64,000 nt of DNA, from positions 2,926,010-2,990,009 of the forward strand of contig NZ_CP093379.1 of assembly GCF_022655595.1 (NCBI RefSeq), given 5' to 3'. This DNA comes from Ignatzschineria rhizosphaerae (GTDB lineage Bacteria; Pseudomonadota; Gammaproteobacteria; Cardiobacteriales; Wohlfahrtiimonadaceae). This document shows, one piece after another, positions 7,604 to 16,738 of this stretch (within the stretch, counting starts at the first letter, position 1; every line of letters starts with the position of its first letter). The notes under the pieces were generated by a model that was not told the origin of the DNA, did not search any database, and worked only from the letters and a program-made list of their open reading frames with translations. Made by a program: the position numbers and the translations under genes.

Positions 7604-9382
7604 ATGAGTGGAATTGCCGGTGTTTTAAAATTAAATCAAACTGCAGTTGATGAATCCCTACTTCAGAAGATGTCCGAGCCAATTATCAAACGTGGACCTG
7701 ATGGAACTTCAGTTTTTCGCCATAAAATGGTGGGGCTCATTCAGACTAAGTTGCAGGCTATCAGCAATGGGGATGAGCCATTTTTAGATGAAAAGATTGG
7801 AATCTCGGTCGTCACTAATGGCACGATCTACAATCAAGATGCGCTTCGAGAAACGCTTCGTGAAATGGGCTATCAGTTTTTGACGCAGAGCCAAGCAGAA
7901 GTCTTAACAAAGGCTTATCATTGCTGGGGGCATCAATTTGTTGAAAGACTTGATGGTGCCTATGCAATTGCACTCTGGGATGATCAGGCAGAAACATTAC
8001 TATTAGTACGTGATCGCTTTGGGAAAAAACCGCTCTATTATAGTTTTGGTAAAGCGCATGATGCTTTCTATTTTGCGTCAAATACGCAGAGTATTTTACA
8101 AAGTCAGGATATTGATACTTCAATTGACCCAGAAGCACTCCATTTTATGTATTCCCTTCATGCTGTTGTCCCGGCACCTTTAACGATTTTGAAAGGAATT
8201 CGTAAAGTTGAGCCCGGTAGCTATATGGTTATCAAAAATAATGGTATTGCTAAAGAGACAAGTTATTGGGAGTTGACGGCAACGAGAGATTATCCTGATG
8301 ACGATTATGAAACTTGGAAAGAGATAATCGAGAGCTCTTTGAAATCTGCGATTAAGAAAGAGATGGGATTTGCTAATGAAAAAGTTGGCGTCCTTCTCTC
8401 TGGCGGATTAGACTCAACCTTGATTACCGCTTTGGCGATTGAAGAGGGTTTTAAGGATATTCAGACTTTCTCTGTAGGGTTTGAAGATCAGCCTGAAGAG
8501 AAAGGATCAGAGTTTTTCTATTCAGATCAATTTGTCGATAAATATCAGACGGATCATTATAAATTTGAAGTTCCCAATAGTGAGGCGCTAACTCGTTTAC
8601 CAGAAGCGATTCGCAATATGAGTGAGCCACTTTTTGGGCAAGATGCGATAGGCTTTTATCTACTTTCAGAAAAGGTGAAATCTATTACATCTGTGGTGCA
8701 AAGCGGGCAGGGCGCTGATGAGGTTTTTGCCGGCTATTTTTGGTATCCCAAAATGGTGGAGAGTCAGGAGTTAGATCCTCTAAAGCGTTTTTCAGAACAT
8801 TATTTCGATAGACCGCATGAAGAGTGGTTGCAAGCTTTTACATCGAAATACCATACGCATGATGTTGCCGGAGATTTTATTAGAGATCATCTTACAAAAA
8901 GCGGGGCAACAACCTTTTTAGATCGAGTACTTCGCCTAGATGTGACGCGTTTAGTGGTAGATGATCCGGTAAAGCGGGTGGATAATATGACAATGGCGCA
9001 CGCTTTAGAGGCAAGAATGCCGTTTATGGATCAGCGTTTAGTGGAGTTAGCAATGGCAATGCCGCCAGAGTATAAACTGATGCATCACGGTAAAGGTATC
9101 TTAAAAGATATCGCAAGAGGACGCGTGCCAGATTCTATTATTGATCGCCCAAAAGCATATTTTCCAATGCCGGCATTAAAGTATGTTCGTGGTGAGTTTT
9201 TAGAGATGATGCAAGATCTATTAACTAGCGAGAAATCTCGCTCTCGCGGTATTTTTAATGAAGCTTATATTCAAGATCTTCTTAAAAATCCCGAGGCGCC
9301 ATCAAGCTTTACCAATATTCAAGGCTCGAAATTATGGCATGCGGCATTACTCGAGTTGTGGTTGCAATCGGTAGGATTATAG
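7604..9382 (+). CDS. Asparagine synthetase-like amidotransferase lacking the glutaminase cysteine
   Basis: 592 residues with an N-terminal class-II glutamine amidotransferase-like domain and a C-terminal synthetase domain. The synthetase PP-loop Leu-Ser-Gly-Gly-Leu-Asp-Ser-Thr (near 265) and Gly-Ala-Asp-Glu-Val-Phe-Ala-Gly-Tyr (near 370) are intact. In the glutaminase domain the invariant Cys2 is Ser (ATG AGT GGA), the Arg of 'RLxIxD' is Lys, 'NGEIYN' reads Asn-Gly-Thr-Ile-Tyr-Asn, and the Asp of 'SDxE' is Gln. Glutamine hydrolysis is therefore probably lost and the enzyme may use ammonia or another amine. The C-terminal third, Arg-Pro-Lys-x-Tyr-Phe-Pro-Met-Pro-Ala-Leu, recalls N-acetylglutaminylglutamine amide synthetases, though the usual partner gene is absent. 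ATG 7604 follows AGGTGG. Confidence 0.82.
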   Translation: MSGIAGVLKLNQTAVDESLLQKMSEPIIKRGPDGTSVFRHKMVGLIQTKLQAISNGDEPFLDEKIGISVVTNGTIYNQDALRETLREMGYQFLTQSQAEVLTKAYHCWGHQFVERLDGAYAIALWDDQAETLLLVRDRFGKKPLYYSFGKAHDAFYFASNTQSILQSQDIDTSIDPEALHFMYSLHAVVPAPLTILKGIRKVEPGSYMVIKNNGIAKETSYWELTATRDYPDDDYETWKEIIESSLKSAIKKEMGFANEKVGVLLSGGLDSTLITALAIEEGFKDIQTFSVGFEDQPEEKGSEFFYSDQFVDKYQTDHYKFEVPNSEALTRLPEAIRNMSEPLFGQDAIGFYLLSEKVKSITSVVQSGQGADEVFAGYFWYPKMVESQELDPLKRFSEHYFDRPHEEWLQAFTSKYHTHDVAGDFIRDHLTKSGATTFLDRVLRLDVTRLVVDDPVKRVDNMTMAHALEARMPFMDQRLVELAMAMPPEYKLMHHGKGILKDIARGRVPDSIIDRPKAYFPMPALKYVRGEFLEMMQDLLTSEKSRSRGIFNEAYIQDLLKNPEAPSSFTNIQGSKLWHAALLELWLQSVGL

Positions 9383-9390
9383 ATAGGCGA

Positions 9391-9478
9391 ATAACAGCTC
9401 TTTTATGGTTAGCGTTATGATCATAAGGTGATGATAAGATGCTATAAAAGGGCTTTGGCTTTAAGGTGGAGCTGTTAT
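9391..9478. repeat. Widely spaced inverted repeat between convergent genes
   Basis: ATAACAGCTC (9391-9400) and GAGCTGTTAT (9469-9478) are perfect 10-base arms separated by 68 bases, with inner CTTTTAT/ATAAAAG complementarity. It lies between the convergent synthetase-like gene and the ACT gene and may fold into a bidirectional terminator structure, although there is no classical U run. Confidence 0.35.
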
Positions 9479-9504
9479 GAGGTTTTTGGTATAGGTAAAA
9501 GTCG

Positions 9505-9927
9505 CTAATGCGCGCTAAAGCCTTGAATTTTTTTCTGTAAGGTAATAAGGATTTCAAGAGCGGTATGAGCGTCCTCTTTTTCAACTAAAATAAAGCGACT
9601 ATAAGCAGTTTGGATAGGGCGAATAGCGATCCCCGCTTTTGCTAGAGCACTAGAAACAATTGCAGTTAAACCGGTGCAGTCGAAGTAAAAAGGGGCGTTA
9701 AGATCAATTTTGCAAAACTCATTATCATAATTGAGGAAGTTATTATCGGCTTCATCCTTGCGTAGGATAAGCGTGATGCCTGCTTTTTCTTTATAGAAAG
9801 CTACAGGGTCATAGCCCAAGACCTTTAGTAATGATTGATTGGTGACTCCAACGTAAACGAATGTGTGCTGAGAAAGCACCGGATCAAGATTTTGTAAAAC
9901 TTCTTGAAGGGTAGAAGGTTTAGACAT
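9505..9927 (-). CDS. ACT_3 (DUF2241)-type ACT domain protein
   Basis: 140 residues made of two ACT-like halves, matching the COG3602/ACT_3 family. Leu-x-x-Leu-Asp-Pro-Val-Leu and Phe-Val-Tyr-Val-Gly occur near the N-terminus, Ala-Gly-Ile-Thr-Leu-Ile-Leu-Arg-Lys-Asp-Glu-Ala-Asp in the middle, and Gly-Leu-Thr-Ala-Ile-Val-Ser-x-Ala-Leu-Ala-Lys-Ala-Gly-Ile near residue 90. ACT domains commonly bind amino acids; the role of this family is unknown. The ATG at 9927 has AAGGA nine bases upstream; a TTG six bases earlier is not needed. Single gene, convergent with the amidotransferase gene. Confidence 0.8.
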   Translation of the reverse strand: MSKPSTLQEVLQNLDPVLSQHTFVYVGVTNQSLLKVLGYDPVAFYKEKAGITLILRKDEADNNFLNYDNEFCKIDLNAPFYFDCTGLTAIVSSALAKAGIAIRPIQTAYSRFILVEKEDAHTALEILITLQKKIQGFSAH

Positions 9928-10087
9928 AGGCAATTGTCCTTTTAATAATAATTTGTAAATTTTTAGCGATAATATACCATTGAACGGCGCTTAAATCACC
10001 GCTTTGTGGTAAATTATGGGCATCTAACTGGCGTTAATATAATGTCAGCATCTGTTTTAGATGAATTTTTAGCGATGATAATAATAT

Positions 10088-11935
10088 ATGACTCAGCAAG
10101 ATAGTGTAAAGTTTGATGCCAATGATTTTTTGAAACATGCACCCTTAATGCCGGGCGTCTATATGATGCGGGATATTAACCATGACGTGATTTACGTGGG
10201 TAAAGCTAAAAATTTAAAAAATCGATTATCCAGTTATTTTAAAACAAAACAATTACCGCCAAAGACACAAGCATTGGTGGCAAACATTGCTTCTATCGAA
10301 ACAACTATCACAACGACCGAACGAGAAGCGCTATTATTAGAGAGTAATCTAATTAAAGAGTATCGACCTCGCTATAACGTGAGATTAATTGATGATAAAA
10401 GCTATCCCTATATCTATGTTTCAGATCACCCATTTCCTCGTTTTAGTTTTTACCGAGGGGCTAGAAAGCGTAAGGGGCGAATGTTTGGTCCTTTTCCTTC
10501 ATCAGGTGCGGTGAGGGAGACATTAAACCTGATGGCGAAAGTATTCCGTATTCGGGAGTGTGAAGATAGTTTTTTTAGCCATCGAACAAGACCCTGTCTG
10601 CAATATCAAATTCAGCGCTGTAGTGGTCCTTGTGTTGATAAGATTTCCCGTAAAGAGTATTTAGAAACAGTGGATGAAGCGATGCTCTTTTTACGTGGAG
10701 ATTCACAAAAGTTAGTCGATCTTTTAATTGCGAAAATGACACTTTATAGTCAGGATCTTCAATTTGAAAAGGCGGGAGAAATCCGAGATCAAATTCAATA
10801 TATTCGAGAGATTCAAGGCTCGAATATGATGGAAGAGAATCGGGACTCTTTAGATATTCATGCACTCTATACCTCAGCTGAGATTGTGAATGTAGAAGTA
10901 ATGATGATTCGTGATGGGCGAGTATTAGGAACGCGGGCATATTTCCCCAAAGTCCCTAAAGATACACCAAATGAAGAGATTATGAGTGCATTTATAATGC
11001 AGTATTATGGTGAACATCGCCAACCTCCTCGTAATATTATTATTAATACGGAGCTATCGAAGGAAGAGGAGACTTGGTTGTTGTTAGCGCTGTCGCAGAG
11101 TGTTGATTATCAAGTGCAGTTGCAATATCCCCAAAATATCAGGGGGCGAAAACGTCAATGGCTTAATCTTGTGGAGAGCAATGCTCGGCACTCTGTAGAA
11201 ATTAAGCTTGCCAGCCGTGCGCAAGTGGAAGATCGTCTCTTTTCGCTTAATACGATTTTAGGATTTGAGAAGAATATTCAGCGAATAGAGTGCTTTGATA
11301 TCTCTCATAGTTTTGGGGAGCGCACTGTTGCGTCTAATGTTGTCTATACCCCTGAAGGGTTTACGAAAAAATTTTATCGCCGCTTCAATATTGAGGGCGT
11401 CACGGCCGGTGATGATTATGAAGCGATGCGACAAGTGTTAACAAGGCGATTTAAGGGAAAGGATCCTGCGCAAGATCCGCAAGGTTTTCCTGATCTATTG
11501 TTGATCGATGGCGGTAAGGGGCAATTGCAAGTAGCTATTGAGGTTTTAGATGCGCTCGGTTTAAGCGCTTTGCCATTAATGAGTATTTCTGAAGGGGAAG
11601 GGAAGGTTCGAGGAAAGGATATTATTTGGATGCGAGATAAGGCGCCGCTTCCTTTAGATTCTAGCTCTCCGGCATTTCATCTATTGACTCAAATTCGAGA
11701 TGAAGCGCATCGGTTTGCCATTGAAGGGCATCGAACAAGAAGGGATAAAATGCGTCGGCGATCTGTTTTAGAGGATATTCCTGGAATTGGAGAGACTCGG
11801 CGTACCGCACTTTTAACGCATTTTGGTGGTTTGGAATCTCTTAAAAATGCCGCCGTTTCAGATATTGCTAAAGTGCCAGGAATTAGCCAGAAATTAGCAG
11901 AAGTTGTTTATCAAGGATTACGAGATATTAATTAA
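10088..11935 (+). CDS. uvrC: Excinuclease ABC subunit C
   Basis: 615 residues, full length. UvrC makes both incisions in nucleotide excision repair after UvrAB damage recognition. In order: GIY-YIG nuclease domain (Pro-Gly-Val-Tyr-Met-Met...Ile-Tyr-Val-Gly-Lys-Ala, residues ~18-50), a Cys-rich patch (Cys-Leu-Gln-Tyr-Gln-Ile-x-Arg-Cys-Ser-Gly-Pro-Cys, ~170), a UVR motif (~205-240), an RNase H-like endonuclease domain with Cys-Phe-Asp-Ile-Ser-His and Leu-Leu-Ile-Asp-Gly-Gly-Lys-Gly, and a C-terminal helix-hairpin-helix pair (Ile-Pro-Gly-Ile-Gly...Val-Pro-Gly-Ile-Ser). Monocistronic by spacing. mfd at 43835-47197 feeds the same pathway. Confidence 0.98.
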   Translation: MTQQDSVKFDANDFLKHAPLMPGVYMMRDINHDVIYVGKAKNLKNRLSSYFKTKQLPPKTQALVANIASIETTITTTEREALLLESNLIKEYRPRYNVRLIDDKSYPYIYVSDHPFPRFSFYRGARKRKGRMFGPFPSSGAVRETLNLMAKVFRIRECEDSFFSHRTRPCLQYQIQRCSGPCVDKISRKEYLETVDEAMLFLRGDSQKLVDLLIAKMTLYSQDLQFEKAGEIRDQIQYIREIQGSNMMEENRDSLDIHALYTSAEIVNVEVMMIRDGRVLGTRAYFPKVPKDTPNEEIMSAFIMQYYGEHRQPPRNIIINTELSKEEETWLLLALSQSVDYQVQLQYPQNIRGRKRQWLNLVESNARHSVEIKLASRAQVEDRLFSLNTILGFEKNIQRIECFDISHSFGERTVASNVVYTPEGFTKKFYRRFNIEGVTAGDDYEAMRQVLTRRFKGKDPAQDPQGFPDLLLIDGGKGQLQVAIEVLDALGLSALPLMSISEGEGKVRGKDIIWMRDKAPLPLDSSSPAFHLLTQIRDEAHRFAIEGHRTRRDKMRRRSVLEDIPGIGETRRTALLTHFGGLESLKNAAVSDIAKVPGISQKLAEVVYQGLRDIN

Positions 11936-12165
11936 TCGTATTTTTAGCGATAGATATCTCTCTATTTTGGACTCGGTAATGATGCGTGAATTGCCCTTTA
12001 GTATTTATTTGTCATTATTTAAAAGAAATATGGTAAAGATTTGGGTGAATTAGGGTAAAATGCCGGCTTCTTAATCTCTGAGGAAATGGGTGATTTAGCG
12101 GAAATTACTGGCTGAATTGAGAAATTTTAAGAGATTTAAATGAAATATTAGAAGGAGTATCGGGA

Positions 12166-13560
12166 ATGAAAATTTTTGAACGTTTTCGTTTTCAAAAAGA
12201 TGAGTTTAAAACATTACTCAGCTTAATGATGCCAATCCTCATTACCCAATGGTTTTTAGTGGGAATGGGGGCTGTGGATATTGCAATTACAGGACATTTT
12301 AATGATTCTGTGCAAGCATCGGTAGGGTTAGGCGTAATGGTTTGGAATCCTCTACTACTTTGTAGTACAGGGGTTTTAATGAGTGTTGCGATATTTAGCG
12401 CACATGAATTTGGTCGTGGTAAAACGCTTGAGGTGGCAAAAATTTGGCATAATGGATTGCTGATTTCCACCGTTTTAATACTGCTTGTGGTTCTGATTAT
12501 GAATTTCTTTTCAGAAACATTACTGCGCTTGATTCGTGTTGATGAAACGTTAATTCCAGGATCTGTCTCTTATTTAAGGGCGTTAAGTATTGGTGCGCCG
12601 GCAATTTTGGTATTTAATAGTCTTCGTGCAGTGTGTGATGGTGTTGCTCGTCCCATTATTATTACGATTGTTTGCGGCATTGGTTTTGTTGTAAATGCCG
12701 TGTTGAACTATGTATTAGTGAACGGATATGAGCCATTAGGAATCCCTAGTTTTGGGATTGTTGGTTCAGGAGTGGGAACGGGATTAACATTTTGGATTAT
12801 GTTATTACTTTTGATCCTTTTTACCTTTATTGATCCTCGTTTAAAGAGTTTGCGTCTATTTCGTAGACCTCAAAAGCCTGATGAAAGATTAAGAGAGATG
12901 GTGAAGGTTGGGCTTCCAAGCGGCGCGACTCTTTTTGCTGAAGTGGCAATTTTTTCAGCTGCCGGGCTTATCCTAGGGCAATTTGGAACAAATGTGGTGG
13001 CAAGCCATCAGATATCACTCTCTATTACTTCATTAACCTTTATGATCCCCGTGAGTTTAGCGATGGCACTGACGGCAATGACGGGGCATCGAATGGGGCG
13101 TATGGATTATGCGAGCGTGCTTCGTGTTAGCCGAATGGGAATTGTTGTTGTGATTGGATTGATGGTTGTGACAAGTTTAATCCTCTTTGGTGCGCGTTAT
13201 CATATTCCACAGCTTTATAATAGTAACCCAGAGATTGTGCATATGAGTGCGGCATTGATTATCTATTCAATTTTCTTCCAATTGCCAGATGGTTTACAAA
13301 TTGCGGCTAATGGAGTACTTCGTGGAATGAAAGATACAAAAACGCCGATGTTGCTGGGGATAGCCTCTTATTGGTTGATTGCTTTCCCGCTTTGTTATTA
13401 TTTAGGTGTGGTAAAAGAGATGGAAGCTGCTGGCGTTTGGATTGGTTTAATTGTGGGAATCTTGTTTGCGGCGATCTTCTTAAATATTCGTTTGGCAATT
13501 CTTTCTCGCAGATTACCAGTTGCGAAGGCTGTGCAAGAGACGGAAGTTTTAGGAGTTTAA
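12166..13560 (+). CDS. MATE family efflux transporter (NorM-like)
   Basis: 464 residues with about 12 hydrophobic segments in two halves, the MATE fold: cation-coupled export of drugs or metabolites across the inner membrane. Characteristic stretches include Met-Pro-Ile-Leu-Ile-Thr-Gln near residue 20, Pro-Ile-Ile-Ile-Thr-Ile near 160, and Gly-Leu-Pro-Ser-Gly-Ala at the start of the second half (~245). A good AGAAGGAG Shine-Dalgarno precedes the ATG. tsaE starts one base after the stop, so the two are cotranscribed, with the tsaE ribosome site inside the end of this gene. Substrate unknown. Confidence 0.9.
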   Translation: MKIFERFRFQKDEFKTLLSLMMPILITQWFLVGMGAVDIAITGHFNDSVQASVGLGVMVWNPLLLCSTGVLMSVAIFSAHEFGRGKTLEVAKIWHNGLLISTVLILLVVLIMNFFSETLLRLIRVDETLIPGSVSYLRALSIGAPAILVFNSLRAVCDGVARPIIITIVCGIGFVVNAVLNYVLVNGYEPLGIPSFGIVGSGVGTGLTFWIMLLLLILFTFIDPRLKSLRLFRRPQKPDERLREMVKVGLPSGATLFAEVAIFSAAGLILGQFGTNVVASHQISLSITSLTFMIPVSLAMALTAMTGHRMGRMDYASVLRVSRMGIVVVIGLMVVTSLILFGARYHIPQLYNSNPEIVHMSAALIIYSIFFQLPDGLQIAANGVLRGMKDTKTPMLLGIASYWLIAFPLCYYLGVVKEMEAAGVWIGLIVGILFAAIFLNIRLAILSRRLPVAKAVQETEVLGV

Positions 13561-13561
13561 A

Positions 13562-14035
13562 ATGACGGTAAAGTTTGATCGAATTTTAAAAAGCGAAGAA
13601 GAGACAGCGCTATTTGCAAGGACGCTTGCTAAGTGGATAATGAAGGCAAACTTACAAGATTGTAAGATCTATTTAGAAGGTAATCTTGGCGCAGGGAAAA
13701 CAACTTTTTCTCGCTACTTTATTCAAGCCTTTGGTGTTAAAGGGGCAATTAAAAGCCCAACTTATACGTTAATTGAGCCCTATGAGCTTGATGACCGTAC
13801 CATTTTACATGCTGATCTTTACCGTTTATCTTCGCCCATTGAGCTATTTGATTTAGGTTTATTGGAAGAGGCAGGGATCTGGTTGATTGAATGGCCAGAA
13901 AAAGGGGAGGGAGTATTACCTAGTGCTGATATCGAGCTAAAGCTTGAGCGGGAGGGCGAAGCTCTAACCGTAAACGTTATCTCTCAAAGTGCTGTGGGTG
14001 ATGCGTTGTTAGCAGATGTTCAGGCTGATCTTTAA
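13562..14035 (+). CDS. tsaE: tRNA threonylcarbamoyladenosine biosynthesis ATPase TsaE
   Basis: 157 residues. TsaE is the P-loop ATPase that drives the TsaBD(E) complex making t6A37 on ANN-decoding tRNAs. Visible: Walker A in Glu-Gly-Asn-Leu-Gly-Ala-Gly-Lys-Thr-Thr-Phe-Ser (~38-50), Ser-Pro-Thr-Tyr-Thr-Leu (~66), His-Ala-Asp-Leu-Tyr-Arg (~84), and Trp-Leu-Ile-Glu-Trp-Pro-Glu (~108). Its usual neighbours (amiB, nnrD) are absent; instead it is coupled to a MATE gene by a single-base gap. No other t6A genes are in the window. Confidence 0.96.
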   Translation: MTVKFDRILKSEEETALFARTLAKWIMKANLQDCKIYLEGNLGAGKTTFSRYFIQAFGVKGAIKSPTYTLIEPYELDDRTILHADLYRLSSPIELFDLGLLEEAGIWLIEWPEKGEGVLPSADIELKLEREGEALTVNVISQSAVGDALLADVQADL

Positions 14036-14072
14036 AGGGATGATTAAGCGTTAACGCTTTCTTGATCGCATT

Positions 14073-14375
14073 TTAGTAAAATTGGTTTAAAAGTCACGGA
14101 GGGAGATCGCCCGTACATTGGTTATGGAAAGTGAAAGTGTGTTTTATAGTGATTTCCAAATAAAATCAGAGGTTAAAATTTATTAGTTAGTTATCCTCCT
14201 AAAATAGGTTGATGAGCAGCTGGGTCGAATGCTTGCATGTTTTTTGAAATTACGTGCCAGCAGTTTTAAGTCTTTTTCGGCTCGTATCGGAATTTAATGC
14301 GTAATAGCTATATCTGATATCTTGCAAGTTGGTTTGATGTCTCCGCTTCCCTATTTTGTTTTTAAAAAGTGTTTT
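14073..14375 (-). repeat. Degenerate copy of the dispersed MITE-like element
   Basis: Begins TAGTAAAATTGGTTTAAAAG, a decayed form of the terminus at 14376. Near 14310-14370 it has CTTGCAAGTTGGTTTGAT and CCTATTTTGTTTTTAAA, matching the core and far end of the better copy next door. The middle (about 14150-14290) is unrelated to other copies and may be a later insertion. Confidence 0.5.
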
Positions 14376-14534
14376 TATAGTGAAATTGGTTTGAAAGTGG
14401 CTGAATCAGATTGCCAGCACATCGGTTATAAGAAGCGCAAGAATCGTTCTATCCGGCAGCGTGCAAGCTGATTTGATTCATACGCTGTCCTATTTTACGT
14501 TTAAGGTAGTTTTTCTTAAACCGAATCGATTATA
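14376..14534 (-). repeat. MITE-like dispersed element, copy 1
   Basis: 159 bp. Ends TATAGTGAAATTGGTTTG and CTTAAACCGAATCGATTATA form imperfect terminal inverted repeats. The reverse complement contains the shared core CTGCCGGATAGAACGATT, then CTTATAACCGATG and GGCAATCTGATTCAG, found in the copies at 31030, 41473 and 56596. No coding potential. The full 14036-14788 gap contains this copy, its degenerate neighbour and a terminator. Confidence 0.8.
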
Positions 14535-14555
14535 AAGCGAATCGACGATAAAATT

Positions 14556-14588
14556 AGCACCATCTATATTTGAGATAGGTGCTTTTTT
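14556..14588 (+). terminator. Intrinsic terminator in the tsaE-apbC gap
   Basis: AGCACC (14556-14561) pairs with GGTGCT (14578-14583), extended imperfectly by TCTAT/ATAG, and runs into TTTTTT. It lies over 500 bases past tsaE and just after a repeat copy, and would insulate apbC from upstream transcription. Confidence 0.7.
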
Positions 14589-14788
14589 ATCTGAACCTAA
14601 AAGTACTGCGGAGCACTTTCAAAAACTTCACAATAACTTGACTTAGAAAGCGCGATAAAAATGGTTAAAATGCCTTATTTATGAGAACTTGAGTTAATTT
14701 TACGGGTTTGTGTTTACAAGGTTAATTTATTTCGCTAGCAGTGTTAGAATAGAGGACATCAAAAATCTGTTCTAGCGAGGATGAGCCT

Positions 14789-15895
14789 ATGAAAGTAACA
14801 AAAGAGATGATTGAAGATATTATTAAAACGCAAACCGATCCGTTCTTAGAAACAGATCTAGTGTCGGCAGGATGTGTTAAATCAGTTGAAATCAGCGAAG
14901 GTTCATCACCGCAGATTAAAGTCGATATTGTCTTAGGCTTCTATGCTAAAGCGCATAGTGTCGAGATTAAAAATACGTTAGAAAAATTAATAGCAGAAAA
15001 AACAGGGCAGACAGTTGAAGTCAGTGTGAGTACAAAGATTGTCGCTCACAAAGTTCAAGGTCAACTACACGCGCTTCCAAATGTTAAAAATATTATTGCC
15101 GTAGCATCAGGTAAAGGTGGCGTTGGAAAATCAACAACTTCGGTAAACCTTGCATTATCACTCTTAAATGAAGGCGCTAAGGTGGGCGTTTTGGATGCGG
15201 ATATTTATGGTCCAAGCTTGCCAACGATGCTCAATAGCCACGAAAAGCCAAAATCCTTAGATGGAAAATCTATGGAGCCGGTGATATCTCAAGGGCTTCA
15301 AACAAACTCAATTGGATATTTAATTGCAGATCGTGATGCGGCAATTTGGCGTGCGCCAATGGCAGTTTCAGCGCTCGCACAGATGCTAAAAGAGACTAAC
15401 TGGAAAGAGCTTGATTATCTGATTGTAGATATGCCGCCAGGAACAGGGGATATTCAACTAACATTAGCACAGCAAGTGCCGGTTGCCGGAAGTGTCATTG
15501 TGACAACACCGCAAGATATTGCACTACTTGATGCGCGTAAGGGAATTACGATGTTTGAGAAGGTGGGTATCACCATTCTTGGGATTGTCGAAAATATGAG
15601 TTATCACATCTGTTCAAATTGTGGACATGAAGAGGCGATTTTTGGTAGTGATGGGGGTAAGGCGCTTGCAGAAAATGAAGGTCATACGCTTTTAGGCCGT
15701 ATGCCGCTTAATAAAAAGATCCGCGAAGAAGCTGATAGTGGGAAGCCTACAGCTACAACTTCAGATCCTTTAGCAAAGCTTTATCAAGAAATTGCGATTA
15801 AAACAGCCGCAGTACTTTCTCTTCGTGAACGAGATAAAATGGCGGGTTTCCCTAAAGTTGTCGTACAGCAATCACAAGGTTCAGAGCTTAAATAA
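14789..15895 (+). CDS. apbC: Mrp/ApbC-type iron-sulfur cluster carrier ATPase
   Basis: 368 residues: an N-terminal MIP18/DUF59 domain (~1-85) and a MinD/ParA-like ATPase domain. The deviant Walker A Gly-Lys-Gly-Gly-Val-Gly-Lys-Ser-Thr lies near 108, followed by Asp-Ala-Asp-Ile-Tyr-Gly-Pro-Ser and Val-Asp-Met-Pro-Pro-Gly-Thr-Gly-Asp. The cluster-binding Cys-Ser-Asn-Cys pair near 272 is present. The family binds and transfers [4Fe-4S] clusters to apoenzymes. A GCGAGGATGAG Shine-Dalgarno region precedes the ATG. The C-terminal ~20 residues are a non-conserved tail. Confidence 0.95.
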   Translation: MKVTKEMIEDIIKTQTDPFLETDLVSAGCVKSVEISEGSSPQIKVDIVLGFYAKAHSVEIKNTLEKLIAEKTGQTVEVSVSTKIVAHKVQGQLHALPNVKNIIAVASGKGGVGKSTTSVNLALSLLNEGAKVGVLDADIYGPSLPTMLNSHEKPKSLDGKSMEPVISQGLQTNSIGYLIADRDAAIWRAPMAVSALAQMLKETNWKELDYLIVDMPPGTGDIQLTLAQQVPVAGSVIVTTPQDIALLDARKGITMFEKVGITILGIVENMSYHICSNCGHEEAIFGSDGGKALAENEGHTLLGRMPLNKKIREEADSGKPTATTSDPLAKLYQEIAIKTAAVLSLRERDKMAGFPKVVVQQSQGSELK

Positions 15896-15983
15896 GCTGC
15901 AAGTGATAACAAGGATGTTGCAAGATGAGTCAAGCCTCATCGAGGTTGCGTGAAATCTCAAAAGAAAGCTAATAATATTAATG

Positions 15984-16017
15984 GCGCTCACATCTCACGT
16001 AAAAATAGTGTGAGCGC
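15984..16017. repeat. Hairpin between apbC and dcd
   Basis: GCGCTCACA (15984-15992) and TGTGAGCGC (16009-16017) are perfect arms with a 16-base loop. No U run follows, so it may be a weak terminator, an mRNA stabiliser or an operator. Confidence 0.45.
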
Positions 16018-16064
16018 TACTGTTTAACAGTATTAACAAGTGTTAGTTAGGGAAAGGAAAATGT

Positions 16065-16631
16065 ATGTCAATTAAAGCAGACCACTGGATTCGTGAACAG
16101 GCAGAAAAACATGGCATGATTGAGCCATTTGAACCTGGGCAAGTCAGAGAAAATGAAAAAGGTCGCATTATTAGCTACGGAACATCGAGCTATGGCTATG
16201 ATGTACGTTGTAGTAATGAGTTTAAGATCTTCACCAATATTAATTCAAGTATTGTCGATCCTAAAAACTTTGATGAAAATAGTTTTGTGGATGTTGTTTC
16301 TGATGTTTGTATTATTCCACCAAACTCATTTGCACTTGCTCGTACTGTTGAATATTTTCGTATCCCACGTAGCGTTTTAACGATTTGCCTTGGTAAGTCA
16401 ACCTATGCACGTTGTGGGATTATTGTGAATGTCACGCCGCTTGAACCTGAATGGGAAGGGCATGTGACATTAGAATTTTCCAATACAACAAACCTTCCGG
16501 CAAAAATTTATGCCGGTGAAGGTGTGGCGCAGATGCTCTTTTTGGAATCTGATAAAGAGTGTGAAGTCTCTTATAAAGATCGAGGCGGAAAGTATCAAGG
16601 GCAAACTGGTGTGACGCTTCCGCGTACTTAA
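16065..16631 (+). CDS. dcd: dCTP deaminase
   Basis: 188 residues, the standard length. Dcd deaminates dCTP to dUTP, feeding dTMP synthesis. Conserved blocks are Ser-Ser-Tyr-Gly-Tyr-Asp-Val-Arg, Gly-Lys-Ser-Thr-Tyr-Ala-Arg-Cys-Gly, Thr-Pro-Leu-Glu-Pro-x-Trp-Glu-Gly, and the active-site Thr-Leu-Glu-Phe-Ser-Asn with the catalytic Glu near 138. The end has Gly-Lys-Tyr-Gln-Gly-Gln. A GGAAAGGAAAATGT leader precedes the ATG. Followed by its own terminator, so probably a single-gene unit or the end of the apbC transcript. Confidence 0.97.
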   Translation: MSIKADHWIREQAEKHGMIEPFEPGQVRENEKGRIISYGTSSYGYDVRCSNEFKIFTNINSSIVDPKNFDENSFVDVVSDVCIIPPNSFALARTVEYFRIPRSVLTICLGKSTYARCGIIVNVTPLEPEWEGHVTLEFSNTTNLPAKIYAGEGVAQMLFLESDKECEVSYKDRGGKYQGQTGVTLPRT

Positions 16632-16642
16632 TGCTAAATGGT

Positions 16643-16670
16643 TAAAGCGCTGAGAGCGCTTTAATTTTTT
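16643..16670 (+). terminator. Intrinsic terminator after dcd
   Basis: TAAAGCGCT (16643-16651) and AGCGCTTTA (16655-16663) with a 3-base loop, then TTTTTT, 12 bases past the dcd stop. Confidence 0.85.
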
Positions 16671-16738
16671 AAGTGAATCTTCAAAATCGCCAAGCAAAGT
16701 TAATCTTAATCGTATTGGAGCTGTTATAAAGGATTAGT

